Part shown: piece after piece, positions 22,875 through 30,707 of the stretch | How the letters are laid out: every line of letters starts with the position of its first letter | Numbering within the stretch: position 1 is the stretch's first letter | NCBI GenBank assembly: GCA_041854955.1 | Contig: JBHADF010000003.1 | Span: forward strand, 1-34,272 | DNA from: CAMENZ01 sp041854955 | Lineage (GTDB): Bacteria > Bacillota > Clostridia > Peptostreptococcales > Anaerovoracaceae | Direction of reading: 5' to 3' | DNA: 34,272 nt | The notes under the pieces: generated by a model | Databases searched by the model: none | Told to the model about the DNA's origin: nothing | What the model saw: only the letters and a program-made list of their open reading frames with translations | Program-made: the position numbers and the translations under genes

Positions 22875-24158
22875 CTATTTGATAACTGCCTTGTCGAAAA
22901 TGAAGTCTACAGCCTTCTTAATCTGGATATCCTTTTTGAGGAAGCCCAGGTTGTCGTCGCCGATGGCTTCTTTCACCTTATCTGCTGTCATCTGATACTG
23001 GATAGCCATCAGCTTCAGCTCTTCTTCCAGCTCTTCTTCGGAAACTTCTATAGCTTCTGCATCTACTATACCCTGAAGGATGATTCTTGTTCTTACAGCT
23101 TTTTCTGCATCCGGCTTAAGCTCTTCTCTCATTTCCGCATATTCCTTGCCCATGTACTGAAGATACTGCTCCAGGCCAAGGCCCTGATATCTGAGCTGCT
23201 GGTCTAACTGCTGTGCCATTCTGTCTATTTCGTCCTCAACCATACGATGAGGTGCATCTACAGGGTTGGATTCCAATACCTTTCCTAAGGCATCGTCCTT
23301 CATCTTTCCTTCTGATGCTGCCTTTGCGTAGCTTTCCAGTCTCTCTCTTGTTGCTGCCTTAAGGGCATCTAATGTATCGTGCTCGGAAACATCCTGAGCA
23401 AATTCGTCATCCAGCTCGGGAAGCTGCTCTTCTTCTATTTCATGTACAAGGCAGTGGAAAACGGCTTCCTTTCCTGCCAAATCTTCTGCATGATATTCCT
23501 CGGGGAAGGTTACCTTTACATCCTTCTTCTCTCCCGGTGTAACGCCGATAAGCTGCTCTTCAAAGCCGGGGATGAACATTCCTGAGCCTAAGGTCAGCTT
23601 CTGTCTTTCTGCTGTGCCCCCTTCAAACTGGTCATCGCCTACAAAGCCGGAGTAGTCAAAGAGCAAGGTGTCTCCCTCTTTGGCAGCTCTTTCAACCAAA
23701 ACTCTTCTGGCATTTCTCTTCTGTAAAGCCTTGATTTCATTATCTACATCTTCGTCCTTTACTTCCTGAACTACCTTTTCGATTTCAACGCCCTTGTAAT
23801 CCTTAACCTCTACCTGAGGGAAGCATTCAACGGTGAGAGTAACCTCTAAGGCTTCTCCCTTTTTCATCTGGCCGAATTCCGCTCTGGGGCTGTCAACCAC
23901 GTCAAGGCCTAATTCGGATAAAGCCTTGGAGTAGTTTTCGGAAAACATTTCGTCTATGGCTTCTTCGAAGAAAACTCCTTCTCCGTAGTGCTTTTCTATA
24001 ATGCTTCTGGGAGCTTTTCCCTTTCTGAATCCGTGGATTTCAAATTTGTCCTTGTTTGCCTGATAGGCCTTTACCTGGGCAGCTTCGAATTCCTCTGCGG
24101 TAAACTCCATAGTAAACTTTACATCGTTCTTCTCTCTTGAAATAAATGTCGCTTTCAT
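22875..24158 (-). CDS. tig: trigger factor (ribosome-associated chaperone/PPIase)
   Basis: A 427-residue trigger factor: ribosome-binding N-domain with the signature GFRKGKAPRSIIEKHYG (about 44-60), FKBP-type prolyl isomerase domain (about 150-240; FDYSGFVGDDQFEGGTAE, IPGFEEQLIGVTPGE) and a helical C-terminal chaperone domain. It binds near the peptide exit and shields nascent chains. AGGAGG lies 10 bases before the ATG. It begins the tig-clpP-clpX-lon-engB cluster and has its own promoter at 24265-24293. Confidence 0.97.
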   Translation of the reverse strand: MKATFISREKNDVKFTMEFTAEEFEAAQVKAYQANKDKFEIHGFRKGKAPRSIIEKHYGEGVFFEEAIDEMFSENYSKALSELGLDVVDSPRAEFGQMKKGEALEVTLTVECFPQVEVKDYKGVEIEKVVQEVKDEDVDNEIKALQKRNARRVLVERAAKEGDTLLFDYSGFVGDDQFEGGTAERQKLTLGSGMFIPGFEEQLIGVTPGEKKDVKVTFPEEYHAEDLAGKEAVFHCLVHEIEEEQLPELDDEFAQDVSEHDTLDALKAATRERLESYAKAASEGKMKDDALGKVLESNPVDAPHRMVEDEIDRMAQQLDQQLRYQGLGLEQYLQYMGKEYAEMREELKPDAEKAVRTRIILQGIVDAEAIEVSEEELEEELKLMAIQYQMTADKVKEAIGDDNLGFLKKDIQIKKAVDFIFDKAVIK

Positions 24159-24242
24159 TAAAATATATCCTCCTGAATATGATTAAAAACTTTTTTATAG
24201 TTATTTCACCATTTATTTTGGGGATTTCTCCACCATATCACC

Positions 24243-24265
24243 TGATGTGAAACAATTTCATATCA
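24243..24265. promoter_or_regulatory. imperfect palindrome at the tig transcription start, candidate operator
   Basis: On the minus strand TGATATGAAA, a 3-base centre, and TTTCACATCA form 10-base arms with one mismatch. The element begins at the last base of the -10 and covers the predicted start of transcription. A third half-site CATATCA (plus strand) lies at 24234-24240. It does not match CIRCE or the CtsR heptad repeat. Confidence 0.6.
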
Positions 24266-24293
24266 TTATAACCTAAAAACCACATAAAGTAAA
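24265..24293 (-). promoter_or_regulatory. promoter of tig
   Basis: On the minus strand TTTACT (24288-24293) and TATAAT (24265-24270) are 17 bases apart. The leader before the tig start is about 100 bases. Confidence 0.7.
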
Positions 24294-24367
24294 GGAAATA
24301 TCTACCTAACAAGGCCCTTTTGGCGGTTTTTTTCGGGGTTTTTCGGTGAAAAAACGGTGAAAACTTC

Positions 24368-24396
24368 TTGATTTTCATTTTTGCTGGTGTTAAGAT
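24368..24396 (+). promoter_or_regulatory. probable promoter of the CYTH gene
   Basis: TTGATT (24368-24373) and TAAGAT (24391-24396) are separated by 17 bases, and lie about 60 bases before the CYTH start codon. Confidence 0.55.
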
Positions 24397-24457
24397 TGGT
24401 TAAATCCTTCTCTAATGGGTATTTTGCCCGACTGAAAGAGGAGCGAAAGGAGATAAA

Positions 24458-25081
24458 ATGGAAATAGAATTAAAATACAGTTTTGGAGATTCTTCCGTAA
24501 AGGATAAAATATTATCTGACGATTATATAAAGGATATAATCATAGCAAGTTCCTATGAAGCAATACCTATGCGGGCTGTCTATATGGATACTCCCTCCGA
24601 AGCTTTGCGAGGAAAATCCATAGCCTTCCGCGTACGTTTAGAAGGCAGTGTATACATGGCCACCTTGAAATGGGGCGGTTCTGCCGTGGGAGGCCTTCAC
24701 AACCGTGGTGAGCTTAATGTACCCGTGGATGAAAGCTTTTTAGCCCGGCCCAATATGGAAATTTTCCTCGGCAGTGAGATTTATGAGGATTTAGCAGAGG
24801 CTACGAGATCTGAATCCCCTGTGCCTGTCATGGATATGGACTTCTTAAGAAAACAGGTAAAGCTTAACACGGGCAAGTCCCTTTCCATACTTTCCTTAGA
24901 TGAAGGGGAAATAATTACACCTAAGGGTTCCGTGCCCATTTGTGAATTGGAGATAGAGCTGGAATCCGGCGATTCGGAAGACATGCTGGCTTTGGGAGAA
25001 AAGCTGGCATCCCGATATGGACTTATTCCCTGTGATGTCAGCAAGTACCAACGAGGCCTGGCAGCCTTGGGCAAGCTGTAA
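24458..25081 (+). CDS. CYTH-domain protein, probable inorganic triphosphatase or related phosphohydrolase
   Basis: A 207-residue protein beginning MEIELKYSF, which carries the ExExK signature of the CYTH (triphosphate tunnel) fold at residues 2-6. Further charged strands are MRAVYMDTPSEALRGKSIAFRVRLEG, TLKWGG, VCELEIELESG and the C-terminal SKYQRGLAAL, all expected to line the tunnel and bind triphosphate and divalent metal. Bacterial relatives hydrolyse tripolyphosphate or thiamine triphosphate. GAAAGGAGAT lies 4-5 bases before the ATG. It is a single-gene unit on the plus strand, divergent from tig, followed by three hairpins. Confidence 0.87.
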   Translation: MEIELKYSFGDSSVKDKILSDDYIKDIIIASSYEAIPMRAVYMDTPSEALRGKSIAFRVRLEGSVYMATLKWGGSAVGGLHNRGELNVPVDESFLARPNMEIFLGSEIYEDLAEATRSESPVPVMDMDFLRKQVKLNTGKSLSILSLDEGEIITPKGSVPICELEIELESGDSEDMLALGEKLASRYGLIPCDVSKYQRGLAALGKL

Positions 25082-25130
25082 GACGGCTCGCCGGTTTATT
25101 TCCGCCTCCAAGGAGGCAACCGAGAATCCA

Positions 25131-25344
25131 AACTGTGGGGAATCAGAGACTTTTCTATGTTCTCCCCACATTTTTTAGCTTTACTCCAGCTTCTATGAGC
25201 CTATCCGGCAGCTTCAACTGTGGGAAGAACGGAATTTTTCGAACAATTCCCCACAGTTTTTTGTCCAATTTTTTGTCCGCACCCCCGGCAGACAGCTTTA
25301 ACTGTGGGGAGAACGTCGGTTTTCACCACTTTCCCCACAGTTTT
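25131..25344 (+). repeat. three tandem terminator-like hairpins (84-85 base spacing)
   Basis: AACTGTGGGG-like left arms start at 25131, 25216 and 25300. Right arms (TCCCCACAGTT or close) lie at 25163-25170, 25247-25258 and 25332-25342. Hairpins 1 and 2 are followed by TTTTTT (25171-25176 and 25257-25262), and hairpin 3 by TTTTAC. Copy 3 has perfect 11-base arms. Stems are conserved while loops differ. Copies 2 and 3 also share the upstream CCGGCAG and CTT-AACTGTGGG context. This is either a terminator array or a duplicated palindromic element. Confidence 0.75.
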
Positions 25345-25375
25345 ACATTTTTTACATAAGTTCTGATTTTTACCG

Positions 25376-25406
25376 TCCAAAAAGAGCACTCGTCTTGAGT
25401 GCTCTT
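25376..25406 (-). terminator. terminator of the cysteine-rich protein gene
   Basis: AAGAGCACTC and its perfect complement (25382-25391, 25397-25406) enclose a 5-base loop. On the minus strand the stem is followed by TTTTTGG when the last pairs are included. It lies 12 bases after the stop of the 90-residue protein gene. Confidence 0.78.
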
Positions 25407-25418
25407 CTTATGTCATCA

Positions 25419-25691
25419 TTATTTCTTCTTTGCCAATTCTCTAATCTCGGAATACTTGCTCATTATATAGTCGTAATTCTTAGGCTTGTGAGGCACAAGA
25501 CAGCTTGAGCAGTCCTTGGTGCCGTCAGGGGTATAGCTGTGATTTCCTCCGCAGTTCTCCCCTAAAGCATAGAGCGGACAGTAGCAGAACAGACAGTTAA
25601 AGGTCTCCGGGTCTGCATCGGCATGACAAGGAAAAAACTCGCAATTCTTGTGCTGGAAAAACTTATAATTTTCGGTTGTAACCAAATTCAT
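25419..25691 (-). CDS. cysteine-rich small domain protein
   Basis: A 90-residue protein with nine cysteines, in the pattern NYKFFQHKNCEFFPCHADADPETFNCLFCYCPLYALGENCGG...DCSSCLVPHKP (about residues 8-70). This is the cysteine-rich small domain (PF04071), presumed to bind metal, probably zinc or an iron-sulfur cluster; no function is established. Two adjacent ATG codons are available. I chose the second (25691) because AGGAGG then has a normal 5-base gap, though the first (25694) is possible. It has its own terminator and is 130 bases from the DUF1292 gene, so it is a monocistronic unit or follows it by readthrough. Confidence 0.85.
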   Translation of the reverse strand: MNLVTTENYKFFQHKNCEFFPCHADADPETFNCLFCYCPLYALGENCGGNHSYTPDGTKDCSSCLVPHKPKNYDYIMSKYSEIRELAKKK

Positions 25692-25759
25692 CATAACCTC
25701 CTAATCAATAAATACCTTACTTAATATTAAATATCCCTCATATGATACCATAACTATAG

Positions 25760-25812
25760 AAAAAGTAAAGGGCACCCGGAGGCTCATTAAAAAACAAACC
25801 TCGAGTGCCCTT
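25760..25812 (-). terminator. terminator of the DUF1292 gene
   Basis: On the minus strand AAGGGCAC pairs with GTGCCCTT (25805-25812 with 25768-25775), and the inner GAGG/CCTC adds pairs. The stem is followed by TACTTTTTC. The stem starts 10 bases after the stop codon. Confidence 0.75.
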
Positions 25813-25821
25813 GAATGGTCA

Positions 25822-26103
25822 TTATTCTTCGTCTTCGTCCATAATTTTGTCGAACTCGGCAACTACTGCATCGAATTCTTCGTCGCTTTCGATGTCGATA
25901 AGCTCGAATTCATCTTCACCGACTTCCTTATAGCCGTAGATGTAAACATCATCGGAACCGTCTTCAGGTATTAAGGCTATATATTCCTTACCCTGAAAAT
26001 CAAAAACTCCCATGATTTCACATTCAACTTCTCCTCCGTCATCAAACTCTAAAGTTATGATATCGGCTTCTTCCATTTCAACGTTTTTCTTTTCGTCTGT
26101 CAT
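25822..26103 (-). CDS. DUF1292 (YrzB-like) small acidic protein
   Basis: A 93-residue, very acidic protein. EEADIITLEFDDGGEVECEIMGVFDFQGKEYIALIPEDGSDDVYIYGYKE (about 10-60) is the DUF1292 pattern. The C-terminal ~30 residues are a run of Asp/Glu. Function unknown; in Bacillus relatives lie beside yrrK and greA-like genes, unlike here. I chose the ATG at 26103 because GGAGG lies 7 bases upstream. The promoter at 26178-26206 lies 75 bases upstream, so it is transcribed separately from uvrC. Confidence 0.87.
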   Translation of the reverse strand: MTDEKKNVEMEEADIITLEFDDGGEVECEIMGVFDFQGKEYIALIPEDGSDDVYIYGYKEVGEDEFELIDIESDEEFDAVVAEFDKIMDEDEE

Positions 26104-26177
26104 TTTTATTCCTCCATAAATTTTTGGTTTTAACACATTTTTGCGGTTGCCCCTGTAAACCCTTGCAACCTCTACTA

Positions 26178-26206
26178 AATATAACACAAAGCCATTCTAT
26201 TATCAA
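26178..26206 (-). promoter_or_regulatory. promoter of the DUF1292 gene
   Basis: On the minus strand TTGATA (26201-26206) and TATATT (26178-26183) are separated by exactly 17 bases. The -35 overlaps the uvrC stop codon. Confidence 0.72.
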
Positions 26207-28029
26207 CCGAAATATTCCTTTATGGCACGAGCATTTTTTTCACTTATGCCTTTTACCCTTTTCAGCTCATCCTCGGTGGCATTTTTTATGTCTTCTATTG
26301 TCTTAAAAGCGGTGAGCAGCGCTGTTCTTTTAGCAGGACCGATGCCCTCTATGTTATCCAGCACCGAGCCTATGGCTTTCCTGCTGTGCAAACTTCGGTG
26401 GTACTCTATGGCAAAGCGATGGACCTCTTCCTGTATGGTTCCGCAATACTTGAAAAGCAAAGGGTTTTCCCTCAAGGAAAACTCATCTCCTCTGCCGTCA
26501 ACCAAGGCTCTTGTCCTGTGGCTGTCATCCTTTGCCATTCCGAAGACGGGTATATTCATACCCATTTCACTTAAAACCTTAAGGCACACGCCGACCTGAC
26601 CTCGACCTCCGTCCATAAGGATAAAATCCGGCAAGGTGGAAAATCCCGAATCTCCCGCCTTAGCGCGAGCAAATCGCCGAGTCAGTATTTCCCGCAGGCT
26701 GCCGTAATCGTCGGGGCCCTCAACAGTGCGTATTTTAAAGCGTCTATAGTCCTTCCTAACCGCCTTGAAATTTTGGAAAACCACCATAGCTCCTACAGTA
26801 TCCACACCATTGGTATTGGAGATATCATAGGATTCCACTCTGTAGCTTTCCTTTTTCACTCCCAACAGTTTCTCCAAAATATTCCTGATGGAATCCTCCT
26901 TTTCCTTGGCAGTGGCTACCTTTATCTCCAAGGTCTTTGAAATTTCTATGACATCTCGTTTGGCCATATCCAGAAGCGCTTTTTTATATCCCTTTTGAGG
27001 GACGAAAATTTTCACTCGACGGCCCTCTTCAAGGCTCTCCAGATACTTTTCTATTAGATTGCCTTCCTCCAGCTCTCTTTCCACCACGATCTCTTTGGGC
27101 ATGACCGCCCATTGACTGTAATACTGCTTTATAAAGCCTCCTACCCGAGCATCGTAATCGTCGGCACCGTCGGTGCTCATGTTGAAAACTTCCCGGCCGG
27201 ACAGCTTTCCGTCCCGCACGGTAAAGAGCACCACGGAGGCATCCTTTCCCCTCCCCACGGGTAGTACCATATCCAAATCATTGCCCTGAACCGATGATAC
27301 CCTTTGGGTTTCTCCCAGATTTTTCACGGAGATAAGGTAATCCCTGAACACTGCTGCCTCCTCGAAATTAAAAGCTTCCGATGCCTTGTTCATAGCCTCC
27401 GTCAAATAGTCAATTACAGATTTCTGCTTTCCGGAGAGAAAATCCAGGGCCTGCTTTGTATAGACGCCGTACTCCTCCCTGCTTATCTTGCCGAGACATA
27501 TACCTCGACACTGATTTATGTGGTAGTGGAGACAGGGCCTGAAGTTTTCAGGGAAATCTTTGGCGGAGCAACGCTTTAAGGCATAGATTTTGTTCAGCAG
27601 CTCCACAATTCTGTTTACAGCCGTCGTATCGCTGTAGGGGCCGAAATACTTGCTGCCGTCCTTCTGCAAAATTCTTGTTTTGAGAATTCGAGGATAGTCC
27701 TCCTTTACGGTCACCTTTATATAGGGATAGGTCTTATCATCCCTCAAAAGAACATTGTATTTAGGCTCATATTTTTTGATTAGATTGCACTCTAAAATCA
27801 GGGCTTCCATTTCCGTCTGGCAGGTGATGTACTCAAAATAGGCTATGTTGGACACCATGGCCCTTACCTTAGGGTCCTGATTCTTTGATGACTGAAAATA
27901 CTGGCTTACCCGCCTTTTAAGGGAAATGGCTTTCCCTACATATATGACTCTGCCCGTTTCATCTCTATGCATATAAACTCCCGGAGTGTCCGGGAGTTTT
28001 TTAAGGTTTTCTTTAATATCAAATATCAT
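26203..28029 (-). CDS. uvrC: excinuclease ABC subunit C
   Basis: A 608-residue nucleotide-excision repair nuclease. The N-terminal GIY-YIG domain (GVYMHRDETGRVIYVGKAISLKRRVSQYF, about 14-45) makes the 3' incision; a UVR helix (about 200-235) contacts UvrB; the middle/C-terminal RNase H-like domain (ESYDISNTNGVDTVGAMVVF, LILMDGGRGQVG) makes the 5' incision; tandem helix-hairpin-helix motifs (SVLDNIEGIGPAKRTALL, LKRVKGISEKNARAI) end the protein. I chose the ATG at 28029 because it overlaps the dacF stop as ATGA, and MIFDIKENL matches relatives; a start 4 codons upstream is possible. Confidence 0.95.
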   Translation of the reverse strand: MIFDIKENLKKLPDTPGVYMHRDETGRVIYVGKAISLKRRVSQYFQSSKNQDPKVRAMVSNIAYFEYITCQTEMEALILECNLIKKYEPKYNVLLRDDKTYPYIKVTVKEDYPRILKTRILQKDGSKYFGPYSDTTAVNRIVELLNKIYALKRCSAKDFPENFRPCLHYHINQCRGICLGKISREEYGVYTKQALDFLSGKQKSVIDYLTEAMNKASEAFNFEEAAVFRDYLISVKNLGETQRVSSVQGNDLDMVLPVGRGKDASVVLFTVRDGKLSGREVFNMSTDGADDYDARVGGFIKQYYSQWAVMPKEIVVERELEEGNLIEKYLESLEEGRRVKIFVPQKGYKKALLDMAKRDVIEISKTLEIKVATAKEKEDSIRNILEKLLGVKKESYRVESYDISNTNGVDTVGAMVVFQNFKAVRKDYRRFKIRTVEGPDDYGSLREILTRRFARAKAGDSGFSTLPDFILMDGGRGQVGVCLKVLSEMGMNIPVFGMAKDDSHRTRALVDGRGDEFSLRENPLLFKYCGTIQEEVHRFAIEYHRSLHSRKAIGSVLDNIEGIGPAKRTALLTAFKTIEDIKNATEDELKRVKGISEKNARAIKEYFG

Positions 28030-29375
28030 CTGTAAGGCCATTCCCTCTGTCGTAAGTCTTCTTCTCTTTCCATCTGCTGTCTGGCCATCTGTCTAAGCTT
28101 GGCTTTTCTGGCCCTGGCACGCTTTTTCCTGTTTGATGCCCGAAGCACCAGAATGGCCATGAAAAGAGCCAATATTAAGAACAGGGTGAAGAATATCACT
28201 ACGGTCTGAATGTCGGAAATTCCGAAGCGGGATAAAAACCATCCCTTTGATATGGATTCCTTCGCCACCAGATTTACAGAACGCACCAATTCATCGGCCA
28301 GATATATGTCCACACGACCTACTACGCTGCCCTTCTCTATGGGAGCCTCCAAGCCCTTTTCATATATGGTTTCCGTCGTTACCAAGGCCTGAGATGCACC
28401 TTCCGGCAGGTTTATATAACCGGCTGCTTCAGTTACCCCTATAACTCTGTTTTGTGCACCGTATCGCACAGGGCCCTTTCCAAAGGGAACACCCTTGTCA
28501 AAGACCTTATGGCTGGTGAGATTTTCCTTGGCGAAATCCAGCAGCTTCTTCACATCTCTGTATCTGCTTTCCAACGTGGAGCCTAAAATAACCACATAGC
28601 AGTCTAAGCCGTCTATGTTTATACCTACCACCATGGAAGTGTCGCTGTCACGAGTGGTTCCCGTATTGCCTCCGAATACGCCGGGATAGGCTTCAATCTT
28701 TATCTTTCCCGTAGGAAGCTCCGCCTTTCCTCCGGCCAGGAAGTAGTTGCCATTTGTCAAAATCTGTGATTCGGTCTTGTTTGTAGATGCTACAGTATAT
28801 TCCGGCGTGCCTGCGATTTCTCTAACATCCTTGCCGTATTGGAAAATTTTGCTGGCCATTATGGCTATATCCCTGGCCGACGATCTGTGACCATCGGTGG
28901 TAACTCCGCTGGCATTTTTAAAGGTAGTCTTTGTCATGCCCCATTTCTTGGCCTGCTTATTCATAAGCTTGACAAAGTCCGCTTCACTGCCTGAGGTGGC
29001 GATGGCCAAGGCTGTAGCCGAATCATTGGCGGATATGAGAAGGGCCTGATATATCAAATCCCTTACACTTATTTCCTCACCTGCTACCACGGTAGACTTT
29101 GTCTTTCTCACCTGAGTAGCTTCGGCTGAAACGGTTACTACGGCGTCTGGCCCTAATTCTCTGGCCGCCAGATAGCAGGTCATCAGCTTCGTTATGCTGG
29201 CTAAATCATATTTTTTATCGCTGTTTTTTTCGTAGATTGTCTCTCCGGTGGTGGCACAATATACGATAGCTCCCTTTCCTGTTACGGAGGGGGTCTTAAG
29301 GGCAGCCCAAGAAATCCCCGAAAAAGAGGTCATCACAACCACCATTATTAAAAATCCGGCTATTACTCTTTTCAT
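28026..29375 (-). CDS. dacF: D-alanyl-D-alanine carboxypeptidase (DacF/PBP5 type) with altered KTG motif
   Basis: A 449-residue penicillin-binding protein. An N-terminal signal peptide (about 1-25) is followed by the S11 peptidase domain: SITK at 60-63 (nucleophile Ser60, Lys63) and SAN at 115-117. The third motif, KTG in most members, reads Asn-Thr-Gly at 237-239 (GGNTGTT); the codon is AAT. A membrane helix lies near 390-411 and a basic tail ends the protein, so it is anchored at its C-terminus. The family trims the terminal D-Ala of peptidoglycan stem peptides. The changed residue may alter or abolish activity. A hairpin separates it from apgM; the stop overlaps the uvrC start. Confidence 0.9.
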   Translation of the reverse strand: MKRVIAGFLIMVVVMTSFSGISWAALKTPSVTGKGAIVYCATTGETIYEKNSDKKYDLASITKLMTCYLAARELGPDAVVTVSAEATQVRKTKSTVVAGEEISVRDLIYQALLISANDSATALAIATSGSEADFVKLMNKQAKKWGMTKTTFKNASGVTTDGHRSSARDIAIMASKIFQYGKDVREIAGTPEYTVASTNKTESQILTNGNYFLAGGKAELPTGKIKIEAYPGVFGGNTGTTRDSDTSMVVGINIDGLDCYVVILGSTLESRYRDVKKLLDFAKENLTSHKVFDKGVPFGKGPVRYGAQNRVIGVTEAAGYINLPEGASQALVTTETIYEKGLEAPIEKGSVVGRVDIYLADELVRSVNLVAKESISKGWFLSRFGISDIQTVVIFFTLFLILALFMAILVLRASNRKKRARARKAKLRQMARQQMEREEDLRQREWPYR

Positions 29376-29403
29376 GTCCTATCCTTTTCCTCTCCTACGT
29401 GAA

Positions 29404-29436
29404 GGAGGGGGCTGTCAAAACTTGTCAGCCTCCCCC
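29404..29436 (-). terminator. hairpin between the mutase gene and dacF
   Basis: Arms at 29404-29414 and 29426-29436 pair over 11 positions with one mismatch and one G-U, and inner bases can extend the stem. There is no T-run, so it is a weak terminator or a stabiliser of the upstream mRNA end. Confidence 0.45.
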
Positions 29437-29442
29437 ATGTGT

Positions 29443-30678
29443 CTAAATATTTCTCTTCTTTTCAAAGAAATGGTCAGCCAAAAGGAATCCATCCTCATAA
29501 TGATTGTTGGCTTTCAGCGCTGCCCTCTCATTAAATTGTCTGCTGCTATCCTCCGGCTTTACATCCTTGCTGTCAAAGATGACAAAGGGTACCGGATCCG
29601 AACTGTGGGTTCTGATAGAAAGAGGTGTCCTGTGGTCTGGAATCACAAGAATCTTAAAGTCGTCTCCAGTGCTCTTCAGGTATTCGTACAAGGGCTTTAC
29701 AACTCTTTCATCAATATATTCACAGCATCTTATTTTAGCATCCAAATCTCCCAGGTGGGAACACTCGTCTGTGCCTTCTATGTGCATGTAGACGAAATTC
29801 TTGCCCTCCTCGTAGGCTTGGATAGCTGTCTTCACTTTGTTTTCGAAATTGGTGTGGATATTTCCCGTGGCACCTTCCACCTTAGGGGATTCAAGTCCCG
29901 CGAAGGTTCCTATGCCCTTTATGAGGTCCACTGCGGAAATCACCGGTCCGTCAATGCCGAAGGCCTCCCGTATATCCGGTAAAGAAGGCTTTACTCCCTG
30001 CCCCCATATCCAAAGGCTGTTGGCCGGGTTTAAACCTCTTGCCTGTCTGTCTTTATTTACGGGATGGTCCTTAAGCAAATCATAGCTCTTCTTCATAAAG
30101 CCGGCAATGATTTCCGTGTCCTTACCCTTGGGCATATAGTCTCCTACTCTCCTATCCAGCAAATCGTGGGGAGGAGGACAGAAATAGTCCATATATCTTG
30201 TTCCGTCTACGAGAAGACATTCTCTGTAGCCTGTTCCTGTGTAAAATTTCATCGTATCCGTGTCAAAGGCTTCTGCCACGGTCTTTATAATTTCATCGGC
30301 TTCCTCAGTGGTTATATCTCCTGCTGAGTGGTCACGAATTATAAAGTCCTCGTAGTCTTGATGCCCTGCCGGGTCTACGGTTATAAGGTTTGCCCTGAAA
30401 GCCAGCTGGTTTTCGTGCATATCTATACCTAAAGAGGCTGCCTCCAAGGGAGATCGTCCCGTCAGATAAACTCTCGGGTCATAACCTAAAACAGCTAAAT
30501 TTGCAGCATCGGAGCCGGGGGATACGCCCTCCGGAACCGTCCTGGCACTTCCTATTTCGCCGTGAGCCGCCAGCCAGTTTATGGTGGGCAGCTTGGCCAC
30601 TTCCAAAGGGGTCTTCATCCCCAAGGCTTGAATTTCATTGTCAGCGGAACCGTCAGCAATTACGATTAAATATTTCAT
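29443..30678 (-). CDS. apgM: cofactor-independent phosphoglycerate mutase, ApgM type (or proposed homoserine kinase)
   Basis: A 411-residue alkaline-phosphatase-fold enzyme of the archaeal-type mutase group. The N-terminus MKYLIVIADGSADNE holds a metal ligand Asp, SPGSDAANLAVLGYDP (about 54-68) the nucleophile serine, IEGTDECSHLGDLDAKIRCCEYID the second set of ligands, and VIPDHRTPLSIRTHSSDPVPF the last. The closely related TIGR02535 group is a proposed homoserine kinase. Here it follows serC by 29 bases, which supports interconversion of 2- and 3-phosphoglycerate to feed serine synthesis, but it does not settle the question. The ribosome binding site is weak. Confidence 0.82.
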   Translation of the reverse strand: MKYLIVIADGSADNEIQALGMKTPLEVAKLPTINWLAAHGEIGSARTVPEGVSPGSDAANLAVLGYDPRVYLTGRSPLEAASLGIDMHENQLAFRANLITVDPAGHQDYEDFIIRDHSAGDITTEEADEIIKTVAEAFDTDTMKFYTGTGYRECLLVDGTRYMDYFCPPPHDLLDRRVGDYMPKGKDTEIIAGFMKKSYDLLKDHPVNKDRQARGLNPANSLWIWGQGVKPSLPDIREAFGIDGPVISAVDLIKGIGTFAGLESPKVEGATGNIHTNFENKVKTAIQAYEEGKNFVYMHIEGTDECSHLGDLDAKIRCCEYIDERVVKPLYEYLKSTGDDFKILVIPDHRTPLSIRTHSSDPVPFVIFDSKDVKPEDSSRQFNERAALKANNHYEDGFLLADHFFEKKRNI

Positions 30679-30707
30679 TCTATCTTTACCCTATATTTCT
30701 TATGAAA

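Larger units (their letters stand above)
24159..24457. other. divergent intergenic region tig / CYTH
   Basis: About 300 bases separating divergent genes. It contains the tig promoter and its palindrome, an A/T-rich spacer with GGGGTTTTTCGG-like runs (about 24315-24350), and a promoter for the CYTH gene. I see no small gene with a credible translation signal here. Confidence 0.6.
25082..25418. other. gene-free region after the CYTH gene
   Basis: About 340 bases. It holds a short hairpin at 25103-25116 (GCCTCC/GGAGGC, flanked by CGGTT and AACCG), then three tandem hairpins (25131-25344) and the terminator of the next minus-strand gene (25376-25406). No credible gene is present; an open frame covering the hairpins is a consequence of the repeats. 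Confidence 0.7.

Noticed and set aside
24159..24457. CIRCE or CtsR operator in front of tig
   Set aside because: Neither the TTAGCACTC inverted repeat nor the GGTCAAA heptads are present; the palindrome found is different.
25135..25359. Plus-strand 74-residue frame with repeated FNCGxN...HSF
   Set aside because: It lies entirely over the three hairpins; its repeats reflect the DNA palindromes, and no ribosome binding site precedes it.
29248..29982. 244-residue plus-strand frame across the dacF and apgM ends
   Set aside because: It runs opposite two real genes and a hairpin, and has no start signal or domain.
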